A stretch of DNA of 64,000 nucleotides from Trachythela sp. YZ-2020 (GCA_016169945.1 JADLSH010000036.1:186001-250000); one strand, 5' to 3'; shown: positions 32,737-43,715, counted from the first letter of the stretch. Translations and numbers: made by a program. Notes: generated from the letters alone by a model not told the origin.

Positions 32737-32890
32737 GTGTGGATGGTTAGGTGCAACGGGTGGGATGTCAGCAGTTTACCCTAGAAGCCCTGGGTACGAG
32801 GTTGGCAGTTTACCAAACATTTGCAATTACTTGGATTCAGGTCAAGTGGCATGTAGCGATTTCGAGTATTGACCTGACCACCCGTTTGCA
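32737..32890. repeat. inverted-repeat insertion in BEL gag
   Basis: CCGTGTGGATGGTTAGGTGC and CAACGGGTGG at the left pair with CCACCCGTTTG and CACCTATCACACCGAG at the right. It lies in the non-gag stretch 32715-33130 that interrupts the BEL gag. No family recognised. Confidence 0.45.
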
Positions 32891-33305
32891 CCTATCACAC
32901 CGAGTTACTCGGTGGAAAGCGTTCCGAATGCCTGATTAAAGGGTGGGATGGTGGGATTTTTTCCAACTTGTTTTCCCAGTAACTGGCAAACTATGTGCGC
33001 TTGGCAAGCTGCACTTGGCACAATTAGTTGCCGCACGCAATGCTCCATGCTTTTGTAGCATGAATCTCAACCCCAAACTCCGCGCGCTGTTCCTTAGTTG
33101 TTAACTTTGGTTATTGCATAACACGATTCATATTTCAATTGCTCTTGGTACTATTCCTCTCTCGCTCGAGCTGCGTCGTTTTCTTTCCGTTGTAACTCCT
33201 GTTTCGCAACCGTCTCTAACACCGTCTCTAATTCAGATATAGCCTCGGTTATCGGCTCAATATCCTTTTTCATTCCTAACTCCATTCACGCACTTCTTCG
33301 TCTTC

Positions 33306-33515
33306 TCAACCTTCGCCTAATTTTGCTTCTTGTATTCGCACTTTGATATCATGGAGCTCCTGTAGCTTGTCGCATAAGGTTTTCTTTTGTCGTTCGATAT
33401 CGACAACTTTACTTCGGCCAAGTATGTCCTTCGTCTCGTCGTTTGTAAGGTTTAACACACCGATCTTTGTCTGAAAAAGCTTTAAAAGCTCCTCGGATGA
33501 CTGCGTCTCAGACAT
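33306..33515 (-). pseudogene. BEL/Pao gag N-terminus
   Basis: A 69-codon frame opens with ATG 22 bases inside the presumed LTR end. It is rich in Lys, Glu and Leu (KTLCDKLQELHDIKVRIQE), as in the coiled-coil start of BEL gag. A further coiled-coil piece (EAISELETVLETVAKQE) lies at about 33280-33170 in another frame. Confidence 0.55.
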
Positions 33516-33536
33516 CCCGTCGGAGGTGCCACTTGT

Positions 33537-33740
33537 GTCGGGAAGTGCTGTTCCCCACCACTATAAATCACTCACACTTTACGTTTTTAAGGTTTTTATT
33601 CACGGTTCTCCTCGCGCTTCGGCGTTCGTCGCTTTACACCTACACTGTCTCTCTATTCTACATTCATTACTTATCTTATGCTGTCAATCATCTTTAGTTC
33701 CATCAACGATCACGACATTACTTGCTTAATCTTATTTTCC
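33537..33740 (-). repeat. presumed BEL/Pao 5' LTR (partial bounds)
   Basis: The LTR border is inferred from TGTCGGGAAG at 33537 (plus strand), giving CTTCCCGACA as the LTR end on the element's strand. It is followed by a likely primer-binding stretch (CAAGTGGCACCTCC) and gag ATG. The far end of the LTR is not defined because no second LTR is in the window. Confidence 0.4.
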
Positions 33741-34014
33741 TGCTTAAATGTTCTATAATTAAAAGTTCAATTTAGGTTACTATATCAGCGTTAATTAACT
33801 ATGTCTATCACTTTCCAACAAGATTACAGTGTATGAAATATTTATTCATTATATATGGTATGCAAATTGGTGTACTCTGGATGGTAACTCGCACTTAACA
33901 TGCCGCGAGATAATGCGAATTAAGGCGATTTATGAAAATAATACAATTTTTAGGTAATGCGTTTTAAGGCGATTTAAGGCGATTTAAGAGAAAATACATT
34001 GTAATTAAATATGC

Positions 34015-34165
34015 AACTATAGGTCCCTGGCAGAGCGCTGCATCGCAGGGCCGCAGGTTCGATTCCTGTCAGGGACCTATATAGTTGAATTTTTCGTAGC
34101 GGTTCCTGGTTAGGTCTAATAAATGTATATATTTTATACCCAATAATTTTCCATCTACAAAAATC
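34015..34165 (+). mobile_element. tRNA-derived SINE, subfamily B, partial
   Basis: The head has lost the A-box half. AGGTCCCTG and CAGGGACCT close a stem around GCAGGTTCGATTCCTG (B-box). The subfamily B body follows (CGTAGCGGTTCCTGGTTAGG, TAATAAATGTATATA, TTTTCCATCTAC). Confidence 0.65.
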
Positions 34166-35540
34166 TTAATTAAATATGTAAGTATGGGACCTTTAAGCAA
34201 AATACAACTCTTATCCAGAAGTGTATACTACACATTAATAGTGCATAGTACAAGTATTTTGAAAAATCCTATATCATATTATATACCTATGCTTGATAGT
34301 ATCTAACTTACTGTGTTTCGGCTATAATCAATAAGCACGTAACTTACCATGTTTCGGCTAAGCTCTTCCCTCCAGCAAGCCCCCTCGAATAAGTCCCCAA
34401 AGTTGTTTGAAATAAACAACCAGAAGTGTCCCCCCCTCCCGGGGAAAGGGTGTCTATATAGCATTTCCAATTGTCAGCATTTCGATTTAGTTGGCGAGTT
34501 TGGGCGATTTAGTGCGAGTTTAGGCGATTTAAGGGAATCTTTTCCAATTTTTAGCCGCCATTTAAGGGGAGTTAAGGTCCCTGAGCAGGCCTCAAATTTG
34601 TCTCCACATTTTACAAAATCTCTCGTTACATGCACTGTACGCATACTTAAACGATTTCAAAATGATCAACTGAAATACATTTGAATGGACTGACTTACGT
34701 AAACGAAAAACAATTCCGCAACTAAAATAGAACCATATATAAGTTTATAGACTTAAATCACTCTATTTGTCTAGGGAATGTACACTGCTTACAAAACGAC
34801 CAACGAAGAACGAAGAGTGGATCAGCAAATATTGCAGTGAAGCAATCGGTTGAATGCCATGGCATTGACATAGTTGGATATAAAGCATATTAAATGCTAC
34901 TCGTTTTGTTATATAACTATCAACTTATAATTTCTTTCGTACATGCAGGATGTTAAAAAAGTAATTATTAATTAATCAAAATCACTAACTACAATCCCGT
35001 GCATTATGGTTGAGACAATGCAGCTTGGGGGAGAGGGGGTTATGAATTCGAGTTTTAGCAACATTTGTGAGAGAAACCCATCTTTTGAAAGTTGCCTCCA
35101 GTCATTTTCCACGCGATTGTAGCATGTTATAATTATCGCGCTTAAGGTGGCTCGACACAGTTTTCATAAATTCGTAACGTAAACATTTTGAAATTTACTT
35201 ATTCACCCGATATCGGGGTTTTCATATATTTTTATCTCTCTACTTTCAAGTTATGTTAGTTTTAGTAACATATAGTTCGTTGCTATGGCAACATTCGCGT
35301 ATGAAATTCGCTCTCAAATAGCCTATCGCCTCGTGCAGTTGGAAAAAATTCGTGATTACTATATCGAGCCAACTTATAATAAAGTTCTGTAGCCTTTAAC
35401 AGGCAAATAATACTTATATTATTACTAACTATGGCAAGGATGAAGATCTGGAAGCAGTGTTATAATAAATAAATAAACCAAAACAGATATCGATATAATT
35501 ATTATCACCATACGAAGATACAGAAATGAACTGATACCTT
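34166..35540. other. no gene recognised
   Basis: AT-rich DNA. The short phrase TTTAAGGCGATTTAAG recurs at 33960-33990 and in altered form at 34500-34540. No coding support. Confidence 0.4.
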
Positions 35541-35637
35541 TTTGTTTCATTCGAATTGCATCATGTTCTTCAAAGTTGCAAACATTTGCCCAAATGCGAG
35601 GCTCCATAAAAACATAAAAAACATGCTTAACATATTA

Positions 35638-35900
35638 CCAACCACCAAGAACACTAAAGCCACCAAGAACACCAAGAACACCAAGACCACCGAGAACAAC
35701 AAGACCACCAAGATCACCGATAACACCAAGAACACCAAGAACACCAAGAACACAAAGACTACCAAGACCACCAAGAACACTAAGAACACCAAGAACACCA
35801 AGACCACCAAGAACACCAAGACCACCAAGAACACCAAGAACACCAAGACCACCAAGAACACCAAGACCACCAAGAACACCAAGACCACCAAGAACACAGC
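35638..35900 (+). repeat. 9-bp minisatellite AAGAACACC/AAGACCACC in an open frame
   Basis: About 28 units of AA(G)A(A/C)CACC in register. The plus frame 35542-35940 reads (K-N-T / K-T-T)n, with a non-repeat start (through KNMLNILP) and end ([12 protein letters not shown]). Two antisense frames stay open too because the unit is 9 bp. No gene features such as splice sites were found, so coding is unproven. Confidence 0.7.
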
Positions 35901-36336
35901 GCCACGAATTTTGAAACATTTTAAAACAATGGGAATTTGAACTAGCCAATCACGTACGACCTTCTAAGAGGTGCGACCTGCCTCCGGCAATTGGTCGAGC
36001 AGAAAAATATCTCCTCAGCAAATTACTTATAATATCCGCTTCAATAGAAGCAGGATTCGTTACACTTGCTGAAGCCATTGTGTAAACGCGCAAAGACAAT
36101 ATAAATATGATAATTACTCACCTTACACAAGTGTGTTTCGTCGCGTGGAAAGCTCGCTAGGAAAGGCAATACAAGTCATGCCTAGCTTCTCCAAATAGCA
36201 TGAGTTCGGCTCAATAAACAGCCGTTTTGAGCATGCGCAAGGCCAGTTATCCAATCAGAAGCCAGTATTATTTGTATTAAATATTATAGCAACTCATGCC
36301 TTCTGAAAAGAGCATGAGTGAAACACGAGTCGCGCG

Positions 36337-36640
36337 TGAATACACGAATCGCGAAATTCGGCCAAAAATCGGGCAAAAATCACAGTTAAAAAAAAACATG
36401 TAGCTGTGACTGGATGATTTCAAATATGCGTATTATGGTATTCAAATGTTCAGTCATGCACTCGTAATTACATATCACAAAAATAAAAACACGAATGCAT
36501 GACTGAACATTTGAATACTTTAATACGCATATTTTAAATCATCCAGTCACAGCTGCATGTTTTTCTTTAACTGTGATTTTTGCCCGAATCAGAGCGCGTC
36601 ATTTGGATGCGCGTCGAATTTCGCGATTCGTGTATCGATA
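36337..36640. repeat. palindromic MITE-like element
   Basis: The arms share ACACGAATCGCGAAATTCG, ATCACAGTTAAA, AGCTGTGACTGGATGATTT and TTCAAATGTTCAGTCATGCA in opposite orientations around a loop near 36465-36490. The right arm has an extra block of about 28 bases (36586-36613). Confidence 0.7.
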
Positions 36641-36895
36641 TATTGCCGGAAATGAGTCTTGTAGAGCTGCAGTTGGTAGGAAACGGACACAGCAACAGTC
36701 GGCAAGGCTGTAATATTGCATAAATATAATAGAAAGCGGAAAAATTTTATGACAATGTTGAATTTTAAAGCTTTGGGATAAACAAAGCAATGTTTTAGAC
36801 GGAACTTGGAAAAAAATTCCTCAATTTTTGAAAATTTTTAGTCATGCTGGGCATGACAAGCATGACCGGTAGCTACGCTAGTTGAGTACGCCACT

Positions 36896-37628
36896 GGAAA
36901 ATTATGTATAAACGTCTCATCAATTTTGTTGAAAAAAATAATATTCTTTCGGAGCACCAGTATGGCTTTCGTAAGAATAGATCAACTGAACTCGCTATAA
37001 TTGAGTTTAGTGATAAAATAACAAAATCAATAGACAAAGGACAATATACAATTGGTATTTTCCTTGACTTGTCAAAAGCGTTTGATATTATTAATCATAG
37101 TATTCTGCTTAAGAAATTGGAATACTATGGAATTAGAGGTGTTACACTTAAATGGCTTGAGAACTACCTTTCCAATAGAAAACAAATTGTTAAATATAAT
37201 GACACTAAGTCTGAAGCAATGACAGTAACTAGTGGTGTCCCTCAAAGCTCAGTATTGGGGCCACTTTTATTTTTATTATAAATAAATGATATCCAAAATT
37301 GCAGCACACTAGTTTCCAAAATATTGTTTGCATATGACACAAATATTTTCCACAGTCATTCTTGCTTAAAATAATTAAATTTAATCATGCCAGATGAAAT
37401 AAATAAAATAACTGATTGGATTAGCAGCAATAAAGTATCACTGAATGCATCTAAAACAAAATTTATGGACAACCAATTAAGCAAGTTAAAAATACAACTT
37501 TCCTTGGTATTATTATTGATGAACACCTAACTTGGAATGATCACATTGATTTAATTGTGAAAAAAGTTATAAAATCTACGGGAATAATATCCAAAATTCG
37601 ACATTTCACAAATTTTTTATTCCTCTCA
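36896..37628 (+). mobile_element. LINE A (CR1/jockey-like), 5' part of a split copy
   Basis: The RT region has NILSEHQYGFRKNRSTELA, FLDLSKAFDIINHSILLKKL and SGVPQSSVLGPLLFLL. It then has a TAA, INDIQNCS, and FAYDTN where the catalytic FADDTN is expected. Further frame breaks follow, up to the point where LINE B is inserted (37629). The protein resumes at 40310. A hAT-like end (GTACGCCACTG) abuts its 5' truncation at about 36886-36897. Confidence 0.8.
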
Positions 37629-40310
37629 TCTACATCTACATATATTTAGTTGGTAAAATCCTATAGGATATCACACCAACTGTAAAATAATAATAACTAA
37701 AAAAAAGCTATAAATAGCGATTAAAATAATAAAAAATTATCCTAAGAATCTAGAAATTTAACTATATGTACATGCATTAAAAAAAGTTACTTAAATTGTT
37801 TTTGAATCGTAATAGACTGTCCGAACTCACAATTTCTGCAGGAAGTGAATTCCACTCCCTGATCGTGCGGGGGAAAAAAGAAAATTTAAAAACATCCTTA
37901 GTGATTCTAGGAATTCTATATTTAAAACTGTGGCTACCACGAGTTCTGATTTCATTGTTTAACTGCAGGTAGTTATCAGTTGCTATGTCAGCAAGATTGT
38001 GGGAGAATTTATACAAGAATGTCAGTCTTGCTTTCTTTCTTCTCATTTCTAAACTTTCCCATTCCAGATTTTTAATCATATCAGTGACACTTGCCGTACG
38101 ATTGTAGTTCTTTGAACAGAAACGTGCTGCCTTTCTTTGTACTCTTTCCAAAGCATCCTTATCTTTTTTAAGATGAGGATCCCAGGCTGTACTTGCGTAT
38201 TCCAGCTTAGGTTGCACAATGGATTTATATGCCGTTTCTCTCACTTGTTTTGGGCAGTTCCACAGAGTACGTCGCACCACCCCCAACACTTTTGTCGCTT
38301 TACTTGTCACCGACGAAATGTGATGATTCCATTTCAGTTTACTGGTGATGGTGATGCCCAAGTAAGATATTTCTTCAACTTGATCTAGCTCTACTCCACA
38401 AAACATATATCTCTTTTGGGGTGGGTACTTTTTGTTTGAGATGCATAAAATTTTACATTTTGCGGGGTTAAATTCCATCTGCCACAGACTTTGCCACTGT
38501 TCTAGTTTATGTAGATCTTCCTGCAGATGGTCGCAATTTGAGTCACTTGTAATGACACCATATAATAACGCATCATCTGCAAAAAGCTTCACAGTGGACT
38601 GCAAGTTATCAGGCAAGTCATTTATGTACAATAGGAACAGAAGTGGTCCGAGCACTGTCCCTTGGGGAACTCCTGACGTCACAGGTAAGGGCGTAGATAT
38701 TTCGCCTTCACAGACAACAGACTGATATCGTTGTGTGAGAAAGGATTCAAACCAAGCAAGCAATTCTCCACAAATTCCATAATAATGCAATTTCTTCAGA
38801 AGACGTTGGTGCGGTACCTTGTCGAACGCTTTAGAGAAATCCAGAACGGCAGCATGGGTCGACTCACCACGTTGAATTGTATTCGCCAGATCATGTATGG
38901 TTATTATAAGTTGGGTATCGGTTGATCTTTTTGCCCTGAATCCATGTTGACAGTCCGTTAGCACGTTATTTTGTTCCAAATGTTTCATAACGTGACTATG
39001 GATTATGTGTTCTAATATCTTAGAGGCAATACAAGTTAGTGAGATTGGTCGATAATTTGCTGGCTCCGATTTTTTCCCTTTTTTGAAAATGGCACATATA
39101 TTTGCACTTTTCCACTTTGAAGGTACAGTTTCCGTGTCTATAGAGCATTGGTAAATATCAGTTAACATGGGTGAAATTTCTTGAGCATATTCCTTTAGAA
39201 ACCAAGCTGGAATAGTATCTGGACCACAGGCCTTGTTTGTTTTTAATGAAAGTAACTGCTTAGTAACACCAGAAACTGAAATATTGATTGATCCTATTGC
39301 TGGTTTTGGACTACTTCCTACTGTTGGGATATTCGTTAGGTTTTCGTCGGTAAAAACAGAAGAGAATTGTTTGTTAAGAATTTCAGACTTGGTTTCTCCA
39401 TGGCTAATTATTTTTCCAGCAACTTCTAGATCTGCTACACCTACGTCGTCTTGTTTTAGTTGTTTAACGTAAGACCAGAAACGCTTTGGATTTTCTTCAA
39501 TTGCATCCCCAAGATACTCCGAGACATAGGTATCTCTGGCAGATTTCAAACTCTTATGCAATTTCTTCCTGGCAGCGCGGAACTGGTGCCAATGTGATGG
39601 ATTTCCTGATTTCTTGGCCTTGTTGTATAATCTTTGCTTAGCTCTCCCTTCGCGTCTCAGTTGGCGATTAAACCAGGGTAGGTTGTGCCGTGAGCTAGTC
39701 ATCTTATGTGGAATATGCTTGTCCATGATGCGACGTACATTTTGTTCAAACTTATCCCACTTACTGTTTACCGTTTCTTCTTTGGTGTTTGTCATAAGAT
39801 CGCCAGAAAGTTCTTTCAGTTCTTCCTTTATACGGGTGCAATCAGCTCTTTTTCTACAATAGATCTTGCGTTTTACATTCCGTTTCTTTTTGCAAGACGG
39901 TCGCACAGTGAATAGCACCATATCATGATCACTAATTCCAGGTACAACTGTTACGTTGCCCACAATATTCTTATTGTTAGACAATACAAGATCTAGAATG
40001 CTTTGTGTTTCTCCTTGTCTTCTTGTGGGTTCTTGGACAAATTGGGTTAAATCATGTTCATCAATTATTTCGAGTAATCTCTCAGATGTATTGCAGGTAC
40101 TGGAAACTTCGGGTTTTTGCCAATCGATATCAGGTGCATTAAAATCCCCCGCAACTATGACATTATTCTTGTGGATATTGTCATCTAATTCGACAAGACT
40201 CTCCATATCCGACGAATTAGGTCGATAATAAGAACAAAAGAAAATCGATTTCGACTTTTTGCCAGCCAGTTGACACTGTGTCCAGATTATTTCACATTCA
40301 GTGTCCAAAT
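37629..40310 (-). mobile_element. LINE B (CR1/jockey-like), 5'-truncated, inserted in LINE A
   Basis: Oriented minus. The 3' end carries the short repeat tail TATGTAGATGTAGAT (37629-37645, read on minus), and the body contains an open 843-codon frame. The 5' end is cut inside the endonuclease domain. Sequence on either side belongs to one other LINE, so the boundaries are well supported. At the 5' junction AATCAGTGCGATGGG is present twice (about 40311-40338), perhaps filler made during insertion. Confidence 0.85.
37777..40308 (-). CDS. LINE B ORF2: endonuclease (partial) and reverse transcriptase
   Basis: 843 codons without a stop. Residues 1-135 are the second half of an APE-type endonuclease, with GDFNAPDIDW (about 54) and GISDHDMV (about 125), the latter holding the SDH catalytic motif. 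Residues about 395-660 are the RT: NYRPISLTCIASKILE, GFRAKRSTDTQL, VLDFSKAFDKVPH (Asp 490 and 496), SGVPQGTVLGPLLFLLYIND and LFADDALLYG (Asp 578 and 579). The thumb and C-terminal region follow, ending SFFPRTIREWNSLP and LLRFKNNLSNFF. The N-terminal half of the endonuclease is absent because the copy is 5'-truncated, so it cannot be autonomous. The lack of stops suggests recent insertion. Confidence 0.9.
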   Translation of the reverse strand: MDTECEIIWTQCQLAGKKSKSIFFCSYYRPNSSDMESLVELDDNIHKNNVIVAGDFNAPDIDWQKPEVSSTCNTSERLLEIIDEHDLTQFVQEPTRRQGETQSILDLVLSNNKNIVGNVTVVPGISDHDMVLFTVRPSCKKKRNVKRKIYCRKRADCTRIKEELKELSGDLMTNTKEETVNSKWDKFEQNVRRIMDKHIPHKMTSSRHNLPWFNRQLRREGRAKQRLYNKAKKSGNPSHWHQFRAARKKLHKSLKSARDTYVSEYLGDAIEENPKRFWSYVKQLKQDDVGVADLEVAGKIISHGETKSEILNKQFSSVFTDENLTNIPTVGSSPKPAIGSINISVSGVTKQLLSLKTNKACGPDTIPAWFLKEYAQEISPMLTDIYQCSIDTETVPSKWKSANICAIFKKGKKSEPANYRPISLTCIASKILEHIIHSHVMKHLEQNNVLTDCQHGFRAKRSTDTQLIITIHDLANTIQRGESTHAAVLDFSKAFDKVPHQRLLKKLHYYGICGELLAWFESFLTQRYQSVVCEGEISTPLPVTSGVPQGTVLGPLLFLLYINDLPDNLQSTVKLFADDALLYGVITSDSNCDHLQEDLHKLEQWQSLWQMEFNPAKCKILCISNKKYPPQKRYMFCGVELDQVEEISYLGITITSKLKWNHHISSVTSKATKVLGVVRRTLWNCPKQVRETAYKSIVQPKLEYASTAWDPHLKKDKDALERVQRKAARFCSKNYNRTASVTDMIKNLEWESLEMRRKKARLTFLYKFSHNLADIATDNYLQLNNEIRTRGSHSFKYRIPRITKDVFKFSFFPRTIREWNSLPAEIVSSDSLLRFKNNLSNFF

Positions 40311-40960
40311 CAGTGCGATGGGAATCAGTGCGATGGGTCTAGTCTATTATGCTTTAGTTTATCCTTGTTTAATATATGGAAATCTGATCTGGGGAAATAC
40401 ATATTAGAAACGATTACAAAAATTAAAAAAAACATCCAAAAGAAAATAATTCGATTAATGATGTTGAAGTCGTATTCTGAGCACTCTGAACCGCTATTTA
40501 ATATATCAAACATTCTGAATATTAAAAAGGTTAATGATTTTCTAACTAGTTTATTCATGTTTCGATATCACTACCTGGAATATTTACCAAAATACTTTAG
40601 CAATTATTATGTGACTAACAACAAAATACATGAACACAACACGAGGAACTCATCTAAACTTCATAAATCATACTCAAGAACTAATTTTGTCAAACATTTA
40701 CTTTACAATAAAGGTGTAAATATCTGGAATGAGTTAAAGTCTGAATTAAAAAATATTAAATCTTATAACATATTCAAGAAAAAATCAAAAAATTATTTCT
40801 TGCTGTTGAATTCGGAAACATAAATTTATATATCTCTCATCTATCTCTTGTAAATTATATATGTCTTCTAACTTTTCCTAATTTGTATATATCTTTGTCA
40901 TTATTTGAAATATTGTAAAAATATCTCAAACTCATCTTTTTTTCTTTTAATAACATTAAA
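40311..40960 (+). mobile_element. LINE A, 3' part of the split copy
   Basis: The frame 40325-40823 continues LINE A's RT thumb and tail: LVYPCLIYGNLIWGNTY near 40345-40405 in another frame, then KKIIRLMMLKS, NDFLTSLFMFRYHY, EHNTRNSSKLH, and GVNIWNELKSEL. These are the usual C-terminal phrases of CR1-type LINEs. The 3' UTR extends to about 40960, next to a MITE. Confidence 0.75.
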
Positions 40961-40972
40961 TTACCTTGAGTT

Positions 40973-41780
40973 CAGGGGCCGGTTGTATAAAACTCTTAAC
41001 TACGTTTTAACTACCCATTTTCTAGTTAAATGGTAGTTAACTTTAACCACGTAGTTAAGTCGGTTGTATAAAAACCTAATTAGCGTTAACTGCAGTTAAA
41101 AAGTAGTTAAAGTTAACTATGCTCAAGGGCATAGTTAACTTACCAAAGCGTAGTTAAATATGGCGTTTTGTAGGAGTGATGAACTTTAATCAGTCAAAAA
41201 ATACTAAACGCAACGCTTACCGAGGGTTTTCAATCATCATCTTCCCTAGAAAGGTTTTTCTGATACTCGTGAGCTTTTAAAACGCTATAATTTTGGTCTT
41301 TTCGACGAAACGGAATATATTTTTTGCATCGGAAGATTTATCGATGACGAGAGGCGACCCATAACAAAGAAAAACAATGTCGTTTTTACCAAAGAACTGC
41401 AGTTTGACTTTCATGGTAAATACGCCTTTTTCGTAGACTTTATTGGTCTTTATGTTTTGTTTTCTAATCTTTTCTTGCATATTTTTCAATATTTTGAATC
41501 AAAATACCGCCATTTTTGGTAAATATGAGTCCGCAGTCGTTTTCAAAATGCTTGTCAGCGGTTGCTAATCAGTGCGTACTTTGTGTTATTTCATGTTTAA
41601 TCACCCCACACGAACCCCACGCGCAGTTAACTGTGTGATTAGTTAACTACCCGACTAACTACGTTTTGTGCAACGCAGTTAAGTCATGTAGTTAACTAAT
41701 TATCGTTAAGGATTTAACTACGGTATAGTTAACGCTAACTATAGTTAACTTTAACTACATTTTTATACAACCGGCCCCTG
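40973..41780. mobile_element. MITE with P-like CAGGGGCCGGTTGT ends
   Basis: The ends are CAGGGGCCGGTTGTATAAAA and its exact complement, continuing inward with many copies of AGTTAACT/TTAACTAC. The tip matches that of the P-superfamily element at 3968. No perfect target duplication is visible. The interior has a 70-codon minus frame (41277-41489) of unknown nature, Lys/Phe-rich. Confidence 0.75.
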
Positions 41781-42277
41781 ATCATCAATGTAATTAATTG
41801 TAAATAATTAACCTAGGGGTTTTAATCAAAAGCCTTTCGTGGTTTCTAGTAGACCACTATCCCTATAATTCTGTAACCTTTATTTCATTTTAAACTAGAA
41901 ATACATGCATGCAGCAACCCCTCGCCACAGGTAAACAACGACAGTTCCTAAACATTTCTAAGCTTTTCGTCAAAATCTCCATGCAAAGGATGATTTGCTC
42001 AAAACCAGAATAGACTTAGTCAGAATGGGATTGTGAAGGGGTAAAAAGAGGCTACGAGAGCTAAGGTTTTTTAACTGCTTAACTGGAAAATATGGCAGTT
42101 GCACCAAATTTTTACTGCTGGAAATGGCACTCGGTAAATTAGTGGCCTACTGACCGAGTCTGTTATCTGAGTTTCAGACAAAATTTTGGCGGGGAAAATG
42201 ATAATGAATCCCCCCTTCCTCCTCCAAAGGCTATTTCCATTTAATAAATGTAGTACTTGACGTAAATACTAAGTAAT

Positions 42278-43715
42278 ATAATAATAATAATAACTTTATT
42301 TAAACACGGTGGGCTCATCAGAACATTAAAATTTAAACTATTATCACACGTACTACACTATATTACAAGGTTACACAATTATTACTATATTTACAAGATA
42401 CAAACAATTAAAAACAAATCTGCTTTTCATGAGTGCCGTATGAATCCAAATTAATTAGGAATGAACAATTGAGAGCAATTCTTGCAGCCAGACCGAAAGG
42501 TTCTAAGGGAACTGGCCTGCCGCAGTTCAACAGGTAAGGTATTCCAGAGTACTGCTCCCGAATAACTAAAACTGTTTTTCATAAAATTTGTGTGCGGAAG
42601 AGGAATAGCTAGTTTACCTTCGGAGTCTCTTAACGAGTAATTTGTAACAATATTTCGCTCGACAAATTTTTCTCGTAGATAATGGGGAGCAAGACCATTG
42701 AGCGATTTATAGACCATGGAGGCCCTATGGATTTGACGCTGGGAATCAAGTTTTTTCCACCCTAGTCTATCGATAAGTAAATCAGCATTTACATCGAAGT
42801 TTGAGTAAGTTATTATGCGAGCAGCACGATTTTGGAGTTTCTGAAGTTTGGTGGACAAAGTTTTGCTGCAATTTCCCCAAACTACACTGCAATAATCGAA
42901 GTGTGGCTGCACTAAAGAGTTAAAAATAGATAGCAGAGTATGGTAAGGAACAAAGGGTCTAGTTCGCTTCAATGCTCCGATACCACTTGCAATTTTCTTA
43001 CACAATCTCTCTATATGAATATTCCACGAGAGGTTATGATCGATAAAGACACCTAGAGATTTTGTGTAATTTACCTGCTTTATAGGTTCCTCGCCAATCA
43101 TTAGCAACGGAGAACCCTGAAGCGTCCTCAACCTTTGCCTGGACCCAATCAGCATGAATTCAGTTTTAGATGTATTTAGAGTTAGTTTGTTAGCAGTAAG
43201 CCACTGATTAACTCTAGCGAGGTCCTCATTCAGTTTGAGGTCAATATTTTCAATGCTGTTGTTGGCAAAGGACAAGTGCGTATCATCAGCGAACATTCGT
43301 GGTTGTGAATGTTCGAGACAGTTAGGCAGATCGTTTATATAAATGATAAAAAGAAGCGGACCCAATATTGTCCCCTGAGGAATTCCACAGGTTAAAGGCC
43401 GATTATGCGAGAGAGAACCATTTACGAAACAGCGTTGTTCGCGAGAGTGTAAATATGATTGAAACCAATCGTATGCTATGCCAGACACGCCATATTTTTT
43501 TAGTTTAGAGAGTAGAATATTGTGATCGACAGTGTCAAATGCTTTTTTGAGATCTAAGAACACAACTGCGTTTACATCACCTTGGTCAATGTTGTAAGCC
43601 CAGTTATCCGTGGCTTCGAGCAATGCAGTAACAGTAGAATGCAGGGTTCTAAAGCCAGATTGATGACTAGATATCAGGTTATTATGGTGGACGATACGCA
43701 CTTGTCCTAGATATC
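42278..43715 (-). mobile_element. L2-like LINE, 5'-truncated, long open frame
   Basis: A 416-codon frame (43701-42451) holds RT motifs: HQSGFRTLHSTVTALLEATD, VVFLDLKKAFDTVDHNILL, GIPQGTILGPLLFIIYINDL and MFADDTHLSF. The L2/CR1 C-terminus follows (LQKLQNRAARIITYS, RLGWKKLDSQR, NSFSYSGAVLWNTLP). It is cut at the 5' side within RT. The 3' end has an (ATT)n tail seen as AATAATAATAATAATAA at about 42284-42300 plus. Confidence 0.9.

Larger units (their letters stand above)
26690..33740 (-). mobile_element. BEL/Pao LTR retrotransposon, decayed and interrupted by a LINE
   Basis: Order on the minus strand: LTR-like region ending at 33537, gag (33515 down to about 31450), protease, RT and RNase H (31350-29146), integrase (29150-28294), then the extreme C-terminus (26828-26690). 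Between the last two lies a LINE at 26829-28293 that split the integrase tail. Several frameshifts (near 31448, 31330, 29160, 29060) and an internal loss in the integrase show it is dead. No second LTR is found below 26690, where sequence passes into the last exon of the unknown gene. Confidence 0.85.
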
